From CAYJBH01 sp964368815 (lineage in GTDB: Bacteria > Bacillota > Clostridia > Oscillospirales > Ruminococcaceae), in the NCBI GenBank assembly GCA_964368815.1, contig CAYJDA010000003.1, forward strand, positions 74,570 through 138,569: a stretch of DNA of 64,000 nt, in the 5' to 3' direction. Positions within the stretch are counted from its first letter, which is position 1. Every line of letters starts with the position of its first letter. Below, in pieces: positions 36,022 to 44,246 of the stretch. The notes below the pieces were generated by a model, which saw only the letters and a list, made by a program, of their open reading frames with translations, did no database searches and was not told the DNA's origin. Both the position numbers and the translations under genes were made by a program.

Positions 36022-36921
36022 GTGCGATTATTTTTTCCTATATTTATGATTATTGTATTAAGCACATTTTTTGTTGCTTGCAATAATACTGTTTCACCCC
36101 TTCAGCAAAGTTCAAATTCAAACCTAATGCAAAGCAACTCTACGTTAACCGAAAAGCTGCCGGAGCAACCAAGTAGCTCACATAGCCTATATACCCTTAA
36201 CGGCGGAAGTTGGTCAAATATTATTGCTCATCCTTATACGGTTACAGGTGATGCAACAATTGAGAATTTAGCAAATGGGCTTTCCGAGCTTACCGGTTTA
36301 AACTTTGCTATTAACGATGCAACTATATCTGGCAACAATGCAGTAATAGATTGGTCGTCAGATTCAACACTTATTGCCGGACTTGGTGATACTCAGCAAA
36401 AGGATGAATTTTTTGTTTATGAGAATGTTTCCTTAAACTGGCTCATGATGGATTCACTATATTTAACAGTTATTAATAATTTCGATGTTGATAATATTTA
36501 TTATACTATGAACGGCGGGCAACCGTTAAACCTTCCCGATATGGGTACTGATTCAATTTTCCCGCTGGAAAATCCTTATTATGCAAGCCCATATTATTTT
36601 GGAGATGTTGATTATTTTTCCATGGTAAATATTAATAAAGCCATATATAACACAGCCGGTATTTGGCACATAGATGGCGACGAAAATGCAGCTCGTATTG
36701 AGTTTAACGGAATGGGAAGCTATGTAGCGTTTTATGCTGATAATAATGTTGAAAGTCAAGGATATATGGCGGCAGTAGACGCTAATGAAAATGGACTTTA
36801 TAGCTTTAATCTTTATGATGAATATGATGAGTTTTTCACTACTATAGAATTTGTTAATGAAAACTCATTCATTACTGATATACATACCTACAACAAAACC
36901 CACACCTTTGAGGTTGGATGA
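36022..36921 (+). CDS. Secreted lipoprotein with possible GerMN-like domain
   Basis: 299 residues. A signal peptide with lipobox FFVAC (Cys about residue 20) predicts a membrane-tethered lipoprotein. After a Ser/Gln-rich linker, residues 70-120 (TIENLANGLSELTGLNFAIN, then AVIDWSSDS) resemble a GerMN/sporulation-germination fold; this is a weak call. The remainder is acidic and Tyr/Asn-rich without a recognised family. The GTG start has AAAGGA upstream. Single-gene unit between an RluA-type synthase and a ZIP transporter. Function unknown. Confidence 0.6.
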   Translation: MRLFFPIFMIIVLSTFFVACNNTVSPLQQSSNSNLMQSNSTLTEKLPEQPSSSHSLYTLNGGSWSNIIAHPYTVTGDATIENLANGLSELTGLNFAINDATISGNNAVIDWSSDSTLIAGLGDTQQKDEFFVYENVSLNWLMMDSLYLTVINNFDVDNIYYTMNGGQPLNLPDMGTDSIFPLENPYYASPYYFGDVDYFSMVNINKAIYNTAGIWHIDGDENAARIEFNGMGSYVAFYADNNVESQGYMAAVDANENGLYSFNLYDEYDEFFTTIEFVNENSFITDIHTYNKTHTFEVG

Positions 36922-37020
36922 TTTTATTAAAACCATTACCCTTTCATCACTTATTGCATACAATAGATAGAACGGTTTTCTCTTTGAGATAACAAAACTA
37001 ATAATAATTTTGGGGGTAAA

Positions 37021-37806
37021 ATGACCGATATTTTAGTTGCTTTTGGTTTCACGCTATTTGCAGGACTTTCAACAGGCATTGGAAGCTTAATAGCTTTTTT
37101 TTCAAGGTCGACAAATAAAAAGTTTCTATCAATTAGCCTTGGTTTTTCGGCAGGAATAATGATATATGTTTCCATGGTTGAAATATTTGTTAAGGCAAAG
37201 GATTCCTTAGTTATTGAGCTTGGCGAAAGAACCGGGTATATTTTAACTGTGTTGTTCTTTTTTGCTGGCATTGCCTTTATAGCATTAATTGACCGATTAA
37301 TCCCTGCTGATAAAAACCCACACGAGGTTAAAACTGTTGACAGCAAGCAAGACAATAAACTGATGAGGATGGGGGTTTTTACAGCACTTGCTATAGCTAT
37401 ACATAATTTTCCCGAAGGCCTTGCAACCTTTATTGCAGCATTGCAAACACCGGGCGTTGCAATACCGATTGTAGTTGCCATAGCAATGCATAACATTCCG
37501 GAAGGCATTGCGGTATCTGTTCCGATATATCAAGCAACAGGTTCAAAAAAGAAAGCGTTTCTCTACTCCTTTCTCTCCGGTCTTGCCGAGCCCGTCGGTG
37601 CTTTAATAGGATGGCTGATATTAATGCCAATAATGAGCGATATATTATTTGGAGCAATATTTGCATCGGTTGCAGGAATAATGGTTTTTATTTCTATAGA
37701 TGAGCTTCTTCCTACCGCAAGGGAATACGGTGAACATCATAACTCTGTTTATGGTTTTATAGCCGGAATGGCCGTAATGGCAATTAGTTTACTGTTGTTT
37801 GTATAG
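37021..37806 (+). CDS. zupT: ZupT-like ZIP family metal transporter
   Basis: 261-residue polytopic ZIP transporter with about eight TM helices. Metal-site motifs are HNFPEGLATFIAA in TM4 and HNIPEGIAVSVP in TM5. It imports Zn(II) and perhaps Fe or Mn. A GGGGG site lies just before the ATG. The 100-bp gap upstream contains no obvious regulator box. Confidence 0.9.
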   Translation: MTDILVAFGFTLFAGLSTGIGSLIAFFSRSTNKKFLSISLGFSAGIMIYVSMVEIFVKAKDSLVIELGERTGYILTVLFFFAGIAFIALIDRLIPADKNPHEVKTVDSKQDNKLMRMGVFTALAIAIHNFPEGLATFIAALQTPGVAIPIVVAIAMHNIPEGIAVSVPIYQATGSKKKAFLYSFLSGLAEPVGALIGWLILMPIMSDILFGAIFASVAGIMVFISIDELLPTAREYGEHHNSVYGFIAGMAVMAISLLLFV

Positions 37807-37846
37807 ATGAAATAACATATATTTTAGTAATTTTTTGGAGGGTAAG

Positions 37847-38512
37847 ATGTTAAATACTAACAAAAAGGAATTTATTGAGTTTATGCTCAAAGCAAATGTA
37901 CTCAGTTTCGGTGAGTTTGTTACAAAAAGTGGTAGAAACACACAATATTTTGTAAATACCGGAAACTATAGAACAGGTGAACATTTAGCTAAACTTGGTG
38001 AATATTATGCAAAGTTGATAAATGATGTTACAGCTGGAAACTTTGATTGTATTTTTGGTCCGGCATATAAAGGCATTCCCCTTGCCTCTACAGCAGCAAT
38101 TTCTTTAAATAATATTTATGGATTAAATAAGCCTTTCTTGTTTAACCGAAAGGAAGAAAAAGATCATGGAGAAGGCGGAAGTATTATAGGTTATAAACCT
38201 ACAAAAAAAGATAAAATAATTATTGTTGAGGATGTTGTTACTGCAGGATCTGCAATAAGAGAGGTTATGCCTATTTTAAGAGGTTTGGGTGATAACGTAG
38301 AAGTTACCGATATGTTTATTTCGGTAGACAGATGCGAAGTAGGCATAGGAAGTAATAAAAGCGCTACTATGGAAATATATGAAGAGTTTGGAATTAAAGT
38401 ACATTCAATAATTAATGTATGCGATGTTCGGGAATACCTAAAAAACTCAAAGGATTATTCACATCTTTCAGTTTTAATGGATAGTTATATGCAACAATAT
38501 TGCGTAAAATAA
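37847..38512 (+). CDS. pyrE: Orotate phosphoribosyltransferase
   Basis: Adds PRPP to orotate in pyrimidine synthesis. 221 residues; the PRPP-binding motif is IIIVEDVVTAGSAIRE, and FGPAYKGIPLAS is the OPRT signature. ATG at 37847 has GGAGGG four bases upstream; an in-frame TTG at 37835 lies on that site. No other pyr genes are adjacent, and no PyrR attenuator is visible. Confidence 0.93.
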   Translation: MLNTNKKEFIEFMLKANVLSFGEFVTKSGRNTQYFVNTGNYRTGEHLAKLGEYYAKLINDVTAGNFDCIFGPAYKGIPLASTAAISLNNIYGLNKPFLFNRKEEKDHGEGGSIIGYKPTKKDKIIIVEDVVTAGSAIREVMPILRGLGDNVEVTDMFISVDRCEVGIGSNKSATMEIYEEFGIKVHSIINVCDVREYLKNSKDYSHLSVLMDSYMQQYCVK

Positions 38513-38517
38513 AAAAA

Positions 38518-38546
38518 TTGACTTTAAAAAAATTTTTTGGTATAAT
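38518..38546 (+). promoter_or_regulatory. Sigma-A promoter of the citrate synthase gene
   Basis: TTGACT (38518-38523), 17 bp, perfect TATAAT (38541-38546), just after the pyrE stop. The start codon is 29 bp downstream with AGGAGG between. Confidence 0.82.
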
Positions 38547-38575
38547 TATTTTATGTGTTACTAAGGAGGTCAATC

Positions 38576-39937
38576 ATGGATCAAAATTTATCATTACTTA
38601 CAAATGATATAATCGAACAAACAAAGATTGCGGAAAAATATAATAAGATAGATCCGGAACTTTTCATTCAAAATAATGTTATGCAGGGATTGAGAGATAA
38701 AAGTGGTAAGGGCGTTTTAACCGGCCTTACTAATATTTCAGATGTTGTTTCTTTTAAAAATGTTGATGGTGAGCGTGTTCCTTGTGATGGTGAGCTATAC
38801 TATCGTGGCATTAATGTTACCGATATTGTTGATAGCTGTATTGAAGAAAATAGGCATGGATTTGAAGAGATTGCTTACCTTCTTCTTTTCGGTGAACTTC
38901 CAACTCAGGAACGTTGCCAATGGATGACTGATACACTAAATAAATATCGAAATCTTCCTGCACACTTTGTTCGCGATATTATTATGAAGAGTCCCAGTGA
39001 AAACATTATGATAAGTCTTGCAAAGGGCGTGTTAAATCTATATAGCTATGATGATAAGGCTGAAGATGTTTCACTATCCAATATGCTTCGTCAGGCTGTT
39101 GAGCTTATTGCTGTTTTTCCGATGATGGCAATTTACAGTTATCAGGCATATTGTTACTATCATAAAAACGAACATTTCTTTATTCGTCCCCCAATGTCGG
39201 AACTTTCTACCGCAGAAAACATTCTTCAGATGTTACGTCCTAACGGTGAATACACTGCGCTTGAAGCGCAGGTACTCGATGTTGCCTTAATTCTTCACGC
39301 TGAACATGGTGGCGGAAACAATTCCACCTTTACCACCCGTGTTGTAACTACAGCTGGTACGGATACATATTCTGCTATTGCTGCAGGTCTTTCTTCTCTT
39401 AAAGGACCAAAACATGGTGGTGCAAACATCAAGGTTGTGGGAATGTTCGATGATATGAAAAAGAATGTTAAGGATTGGAATAACGATGATGAAATTGTTA
39501 GCTATTTAGAGTTATTACTTGACAAAAAGGCATTTGATAATAGCGGATTAATTTATGGAATGGGACATGCAGTATACTCGCTATCCGATCCACGTACCGA
39601 AATTTTCAAAAGATTTGTTGAAAGCCTATCTGCAAGTAAAGGTCGTAGGGACGAATTTGATCTGTACAATAATGTTGCTCGTTTAGCACCTAAGGTAATC
39701 GGTGATCGTAGAAGAATTTACAAAGGTGTATCTGCAAATATTGATTTTTACAGCGGATTTGTTTATGATATGCTTGATCTTCCTACAGAGTTATATACTC
39801 CCCTCTTTGCAATTTCACGTATAGTCGGTTGGTCGGCGCACCGTATGGAGGAATTAGAAAGCGCTGGAAAAATTATTCGACCTGCTTATAAACCTGTTAC
39901 ACCACACAAACCCTATATAAAAATTAACGAAAGATAA
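38576..39937 (+). CDS. gltA: Citrate synthase
   Basis: 453-residue citrate/2-methylcitrate synthase. The active-site regions are present: HAEHGGGNNSTF, KGPKHGGAN, and GMGHAVYSLSDPR, plus catalytic Asp context in NIDFYSGFVYDMLDLP. Condenses acetyl-CoA with oxaloacetate, feeding glutamate synthesis together with gdhA elsewhere in the window. ATG at 38576 has AGGAGG six bases upstream; a longer frame to 38555 has no site. It is followed 15 bp later by a sugar-isomerase-like gene. Confidence 0.93.
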   Translation: MDQNLSLLTNDIIEQTKIAEKYNKIDPELFIQNNVMQGLRDKSGKGVLTGLTNISDVVSFKNVDGERVPCDGELYYRGINVTDIVDSCIEENRHGFEEIAYLLLFGELPTQERCQWMTDTLNKYRNLPAHFVRDIIMKSPSENIMISLAKGVLNLYSYDDKAEDVSLSNMLRQAVELIAVFPMMAIYSYQAYCYYHKNEHFFIRPPMSELSTAENILQMLRPNGEYTALEAQVLDVALILHAEHGGGNNSTFTTRVVTTAGTDTYSAIAAGLSSLKGPKHGGANIKVVGMFDDMKKNVKDWNNDDEIVSYLELLLDKKAFDNSGLIYGMGHAVYSLSDPRTEIFKRFVESLSASKGRRDEFDLYNNVARLAPKVIGDRRRIYKGVSANIDFYSGFVYDMLDLPTELYTPLFAISRIVGWSAHRMEELESAGKIIRPAYKPVTPHKPYIKINER

Positions 39938-39952
39938 AACAGGAGATTTATT

Positions 39953-40819
39953 GTGAAATATGCTACCAGTACATATAGCTTTGCAGCCTTAAAGGGTAAC
40001 GATAAGCTAACCCAGCTTGAATGCATATCCAAGGTTAAAGAGTTGGGCTATGATGGAATTGAGTTTATTAACATTGAGGCCGAGAATGGGTGCTCTGAGC
40101 TGGAATATGCAAAAACTCTTTCTTTAGAATGCAAAAAAAATTCTCTTGAAACGGTTTGCTATACTATTGCTGCTGATTTTTTAAACTGTCCCGACGGCGA
40201 TGTTACAGCAGAAGTTGCACGATTAAAAAAACAGGTGGATATCGCCGAGGCTTTAGGCGTTAAAAAAATGCGACATGATGCTACCCAGGGCTATAAATTA
40301 GGAGTTTTAAAAGGATTTGAACAAGCACTTCCTATTATTGCAGATGGCTGTCGTCAGGTCTCTGAATACGCAGCTACAAAGGGCATTAAAACCATGGTAG
40401 AAAACCATGGTTATTTCTGCCAAGATTCACATAGAGTTGAAGCGCTTATAACTACCGTAGCAAATGATAATTTTGGTTGGCTTTGCGATATTGGAAATTT
40501 TCTTTGTGTTGATGAGGCGCCGGAAAAGGCTGTTGGTATTGCTGCAAACTATGCCTACCATGTTCATGTTAAGGATTTTGTTATTAAAAGCGGCAACGAA
40601 CCAAACCCTGGAAACGGATTTTTTAATACTCGTGCAGGAAACTATCTAAAAGGCACTATAGTCGGACATGGAAATGTTCCGGTCGTACAGTGCCTATCGA
40701 TTCTTAAAAACAAAGGTTATGACGGTTTTGTGTCGGTAGAGTTCGAAGGTATGGAAAATCCATATGATGCACTTTCAATATCCCTCGAAAACCTAAAACG
40801 CTTTGAAAAGAATATTTAA
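39953..40819 (+). CDS. TIM-barrel sugar phosphate isomerase/epimerase
   Basis: 288-residue xylose-isomerase-like TIM barrel (AP endonuclease 2 superfamily). Metal-ligand-type motifs are MVENHGYFCQD (Glu), GWLCDIGNF (Asp), HVHVKD (His) and SVEFEG (Glu). Family members interconvert ketoses or act on inosose. GTG start with AGGAG seven bases upstream. It ends five bases from the convergent Gfo/Idh gene. The substrate is unknown. Confidence 0.85.
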   Translation: MKYATSTYSFAALKGNDKLTQLECISKVKELGYDGIEFINIEAENGCSELEYAKTLSLECKKNSLETVCYTIAADFLNCPDGDVTAEVARLKKQVDIAEALGVKKMRHDATQGYKLGVLKGFEQALPIIADGCRQVSEYAATKGIKTMVENHGYFCQDSHRVEALITTVANDNFGWLCDIGNFLCVDEAPEKAVGIAANYAYHVHVKDFVIKSGNEPNPGNGFFNTRAGNYLKGTIVGHGNVPVVQCLSILKNKGYDGFVSVEFEGMENPYDALSISLENLKRFEKNI

Positions 40820-40824
40820 TTTTT

Positions 40825-41883
40825 TTATAAAATCACTTCATGCCCTGTTTGTGCTGATTTATAGATAGCATCTAATATTTTCATTATCATAATACCATCC
40901 TCTGCAGGTGCTATGCAGGGGGTGTTATTTATTATGCAATCAACAAAGTGATTAATTTCGTTTTGGAATAACCCGTTAAAGTTAAGCGCAGTATCTTCTT
41001 TAAAGTTTATATCAACCATATAGTTGTTAATGTCGGTAAATATTTCAAGTTGAGGAGTTAACTTTGCGCCAGCCTTTGTTCCAAACATTTCAACAGTACC
41101 TACATCAGATTGAAGGTTAAGGCTAAAGCTTGCCTCTAAAGACAGTACGGCACCGTTATCAAACCGAATTAATGCAGTAGCAATATCCTCAACATCACAG
41201 ATATCGTCGGGAGTTGCCGACCTTGATACGTACCCTTTTTTATCATTTAGATGTCTTCTATCTAATAATTTTTTAAATGTAGCACCATATACAGAAACAG
41301 GATTAGGTTTGCCGAGCAGATACCAAACAAGGTCGGTAACGTGTACGCCGAGGTCAATCAATGGGCCTCCCCCACTACGAGATTTATCCCCAAACCATCC
41401 ACCCGGATTTCCGTTGCGGCGAAGATAGGTAGCTTTTGAATAATAGAGTTCTCCCAAATATCCGGTATCAATAAAATCTTTAAGGATTTTACAGTCGTTA
41501 CCATGACGACGCACAAATCCTATCATCAATAGACGATTGTTTTTTTCTGCAGCTTCCTTCATCTTAACAGCGTCTGCTTCGCAAATCGACATTGGTTTTT
41601 CGCATAATACGTGTTTACCGGCGTTTAAAGCTTTGATAGTACAGGGCGCATGTTCGCTATTCCAAACACAAACACTAACTGCATCAATTTCTTCAAGCTT
41701 TAGCATTTCATCTAAATTTGTATATAATCTATCAATGGAATATCGAGCTCCGGCACTTTTGAGAATTTCTTCATTGATGTCACAAAATGCATAAAGTTCA
41801 ACATTTTCATTGTGTTCATATCCTTGAATATGTTCGGCAGAAATTGAACCAACTCCAATTATACCAATTTTAAGTTTTTTCAT
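40825..41883 (-). CDS. Gfo/Idh/MocA family oxidoreductase
   Basis: 352 residues, an N-terminal Rossmann domain (GIIGVGSISAEHIQGY) with CEKPMS, the conserved Lys loop, and a C-terminal alpha/beta domain with DLGVHVTDLVWYLLG (catalytic His). It oxidises a sugar or cyclitol with NAD(P). It is paired with a second TIM-barrel isomerase six bases upstream, the arrangement seen for inositol or sugar-acid catabolism. Confidence 0.9.
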   Translation of the reverse strand: MKKLKIGIIGVGSISAEHIQGYEHNENVELYAFCDINEEILKSAGARYSIDRLYTNLDEMLKLEEIDAVSVCVWNSEHAPCTIKALNAGKHVLCEKPMSICEADAVKMKEAAEKNNRLLMIGFVRRHGNDCKILKDFIDTGYLGELYYSKATYLRRNGNPGGWFGDKSRSGGGPLIDLGVHVTDLVWYLLGKPNPVSVYGATFKKLLDRRHLNDKKGYVSRSATPDDICDVEDIATALIRFDNGAVLSLEASFSLNLQSDVGTVEMFGTKAGAKLTPQLEIFTDINNYMVDINFKEDTALNFNGLFQNEINHFVDCIINNTPCIAPAEDGIMIMKILDAIYKSAQTGHEVIL

Positions 41884-41889
41884 TTTTCT

Positions 41890-42753
41890 CTATCCTTTCT
41901 TAATAATTTCTTGAAGATAATTAACAGCCATAAATATATCCGCTTTGGGGTCTGCACCGGTTTCTCTTTCAATAGTTAAATAACCTTTGTATCCTATGTC
42001 GTCAAGTGCACGAAGGTATTCGATAAACTTAACATCGCCCTTACCCAATGGAAGTTCTTCAAAATAGACTGCATTTTGAATTTCTTCTTCAATTTCTCCA
42101 TATATAACAAGGGGGTCACCCTCTATTAATCTACGGCCATCCTTCGCATGGGTGTGAACAATATAATCCTTCAAGGTGTAGACAGCCTCAACAGGGTCAT
42201 CGCCTGTAACCATAACAAAATTAGCAGGGTCAAGGTTTACTCCAACCCCTTTAGATTCTAAAGTATCAAGAAAAGCACAGAGAGTTTTTGCAATTTCAGG
42301 ACCGGTTTCAATAGCAAAGTGAGAATTCATGCTGTCAGCATATTCAGCCATTATTCTACAGTTTTGCTGAATAATTTTAAATTTGTCACAATTTTGATCA
42401 GCCGGGATTACACCAACATGTGTTGTAACAATATTAGTTTCAAGGTCAGCGGCAAGGTCGAGTATCCTTTTCGAACGTTCAATTATCATTTTACTTTGAG
42501 CCGGATTGCTAAATGTTACCTCACTGTTTCCACAAATAAAATCGCCACATAAAGCTGATATACTCAGTCCGTTGTCGGCAACCATGTTTTTAAAGTTTAT
42601 ACGTTGTTCTGCAGTCATGGTTTCAGCACTTAGTTCACCTTTAACTGCATAAAGCTGTACTGCCGAAACACCGGCTTGCTTTGCAAGTCGAAGTGCTGTG
42701 CTATTATCTGTTTTAAAAGATTCTAAGAGAACGCCAATTGGAAATTCAAACAT
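41890..42753 (-). CDS. TIM-barrel sugar phosphate isomerase/epimerase
   Basis: 287-residue xylose-isomerase-like barrel related to the protein at 39953-40819. Motifs include AIETGPE (Glu), GVNLDPANF (Asp), HTHAKDGRR (His) and TIERETG (Glu). AAGGAGG precedes ATG at 42753. First gene of a two-gene operon with the Gfo/Idh enzyme; together they could epimerise and oxidise one sugar, perhaps inosose-like (inference). Confidence 0.85.
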   Translation of the reverse strand: MFEFPIGVLLESFKTDNSTALRLAKQAGVSAVQLYAVKGELSAETMTAEQRINFKNMVADNGLSISALCGDFICGNSEVTFSNPAQSKMIIERSKRILDLAADLETNIVTTHVGVIPADQNCDKFKIIQQNCRIMAEYADSMNSHFAIETGPEIAKTLCAFLDTLESKGVGVNLDPANFVMVTGDDPVEAVYTLKDYIVHTHAKDGRRLIEGDPLVIYGEIEEEIQNAVYFEELPLGKGDVKFIEYLRALDDIGYKGYLTIERETGADPKADIFMAVNYLQEIIKKG

Positions 42754-42785
42754 TAAGAAGCCTCCTTTTATAAATTTGTATTTAA

Positions 42786-42813
42786 ATTATATCATAATTT
42801 CATTTTAATACAA
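42786..42813 (-). promoter_or_regulatory. Sigma-A promoter of the sugar operon
   Basis: Minus-strand TTGTAT (42808-42813), 16 bp, perfect TATAAT (42786-42791), 32 bp before the start. The rest of the 319-bp gap to the AraC-type gene is AT-rich and shows only the hairpin at 42924-42964. Confidence 0.7.
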
Positions 42814-42923
42814 TACTAAATTATAAATAATAATTACCTTATTTTTTACAATTGTTATTGTTATTGCATATAAATAGATGAGATAGTATTATGTGTGCTT
42901 ATTGATAACTAAATATTAAATGA

Positions 42924-42964
42924 AAAGAGGAAAAAAGCAGTATAAAATTGCTGTTTTCCTCTTT
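42924..42964 (-). terminator. Hairpin, probable terminator of the AraC-type gene
   Basis: A 16-bp stem with one mismatch (AAAGAGGAAAA arm) and a 9-base loop, about 110 bp downstream of the AraC-type gene stop. On the minus strand it is followed by a T-rich but interrupted tract, so termination is likely but not certain. Confidence 0.5.
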
Positions 42965-43072
42965 AATGTCTATTAATTTTCTAATCTTGAAGTTTTGTAA
43001 AATGAGTATAATATTAGAAATCGCTTACAAAGTGAGATTCAATTAAACTATAAGCAGATCAACATGAATCGA

Positions 43073-43876
43073 TTATTTTTTTACAACAGGTATCCAAACT
43101 TCTTCATAATATTTTCCATTACCTGCAATACCATATATTTCAATATCAGGTCCATTCGCTTCAACGTAATTTGAGGATGGCAACCATTCACTATATGCTC
43201 TTTGAAAAAGATTATGGATCTCAGTTCCTATAGAATCAATTTCATCACTTCTGAAAATTGCCCATGTTGCCTTAGGTATTTGTGCTACCTTAAAATCTAA
43301 AATTTCTGACTGTTCATCTTTTGTTGCGCAAATCATATAAGGGAAATCACTTTCATTATCTTTCCAATATCCACAGACTGCACCAATAGTACAATTTCCT
43401 CTTTCCACTTTTTCTTTTTTTGTAGCATTAAGCAGTCTTTCATACTCACCGTTTTTATGGCATTCACTCCAAAATTCAGATACTCGAGCAGCTTCGCTTT
43501 TTGGAAATACTCTCTCAATACCAAACACTTCAAAAGCTTCTTTTTCTTCAATTCTAAAATTCATTTTCGTCACTCCTGTAATTTTTATTTGAAAAAATAG
43601 TGGCGGATAGATTTTAATATTTACACTGCTTTTTCGTACATCTTTTGGCAATATCCCATGTTGTCTAAAAAATGCTCTTGTAAAACCGTCGGCGCTATCA
43701 TACCCATATTTAAAAGCAACCTCAATTATTTTTTCATTTTCACTTTGCAATTCAATCGCTGCAAGGCTCAATTTGCGGCGACGAATATATTCGCCCAAAG
43801 GAATGTCAGCAATATAGTTAAATATTCGTGAGAAATGATATGACGAATAGCTTGTTGTCTTAGATACTAATAACAA
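43073..43876 (-). CDS. AraC family regulator with GyrI-like effector domain (start codon problem)
   Basis: An AraC-type helix-turn-helix pair (YSSYHFSRIFNYIADIPLGEY and DSADGFTRAFFRQHGILP) followed by a GyrI-like small-molecule-binding domain (about residues 105-265). TTG at 43876 is the first canonical start, but it cuts off the first helix of the DNA-binding domain. Twenty-three more codons upstream encode the expected NLLTQLNRAIEYIE and begin with GTA at 43945, preceded by AGGTGG and a TAG. So the natural start appears to be GTA, a mutated GTG or ATG, or a sequencing error. Target genes are unknown. Confidence 0.75.
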   Translation of the reverse strand: MLLVSKTTSYSSYHFSRIFNYIADIPLGEYIRRRKLSLAAIELQSENEKIIEVAFKYGYDSADGFTRAFFRQHGILPKDVRKSSVNIKIYPPLFFQIKITGVTKMNFRIEEKEAFEVFGIERVFPKSEAARVSEFWSECHKNGEYERLLNATKKEKVERGNCTIGAVCGYWKDNESDFPYMICATKDEQSEILDFKVAQIPKATWAIFRSDEIDSIGTEIHNLFQRAYSEWLPSSNYVEANGPDIEIYGIAGNGKYYEEVWIPVVKK

Positions 43877-44054
43877 TTTTTCATCGTCTGTAATATTAGT
43901 TTCAATATATTCTATCGCACGATTTAGTTGTGTTAGTAAATTTACCTAAACCACCTACCTTTCATAATGATAGTATAACAGGTAAAAAATTTATTTTCTC
44001 GACTTAAATAATAAGTTAAAGTCGAAAAACTATTTCTCAGCTTATTATTACACC

Positions 44055-44097
44055 TTATATAAATAATCTCCGCATATGGCGGAGATTATTTATATAA
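44055..44097. repeat. 19-bp perfect palindrome with 5-base loop
   Basis: The arms 44055-44073 and 44079-44097 are exactly complementary, with loop ATATG. The stem includes a GC-rich tip CTCCGC/GCGGAG and AT-rich base. No T-run follows in a way typical of a terminator, apart from AT-rich flanks. Confidence 0.9.
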
Positions 44098-44112
44098 ATT
44101 GAGCTTCACTCA

Positions 44113-44200
44113 CTGAGAAATATTGAGTTTTTGCTCGCAAAACAACGAACATAGCCTCCTGAGAAATATTGAGTTTTTGTTTTCAAAATAACGAACATAG
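44113..44200. repeat. Two 42-bp direct repeats
   Basis: Units at 44113-44154 and 44159-44200 both begin CTGAGAAATATTGAG and end ACGAACATAG, differing at a few central positions. They are four bases apart. Not CRISPR-like, since there is no proper spacer. Confidence 0.85.
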
Positions 44201-44224
44201 TGAGTTAATCAATATTTCCAATAG

Positions 44225-44241
44225 CTCCGGCTTCGCCGGAG
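44225..44241 (-). terminator. Short GC hairpin downstream of gdhA
   Basis: Perfect CTCCGGC/GCCGGAG stem with TTC loop, six bases after the gdhA stop. No U-tract follows on the minus strand, so it may be part of the repeat element rather than a terminator. Confidence 0.35.
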
Positions 44242-44246
44242 ATGAT

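Larger units (their letters stand above)
43999..44241. repeat. Composite intergenic repeat element
   Basis: The 300-bp gap between the AraC-type gene and gdhA holds several repeats: a TCGACTT/AAGTCGA inverted repeat (43999-44025), a long palindrome (44055-44097), two 42-bp direct repeats (44113-44154, 44159-44200) and a GC-rich hairpin (44225-44241). The tail CGGAGATGATTTATAT resembles the right arm of the palindrome. TATTTCTCAG near 44031 is the inverse of CTGAGAAATA at the start of each direct repeat. No ORF or transposase is present. Confidence 0.8.

Noticed and set aside
44113..44200. CRISPR array
   Set aside because: Only two copies, four bases apart, with no spacers and no cas genes.
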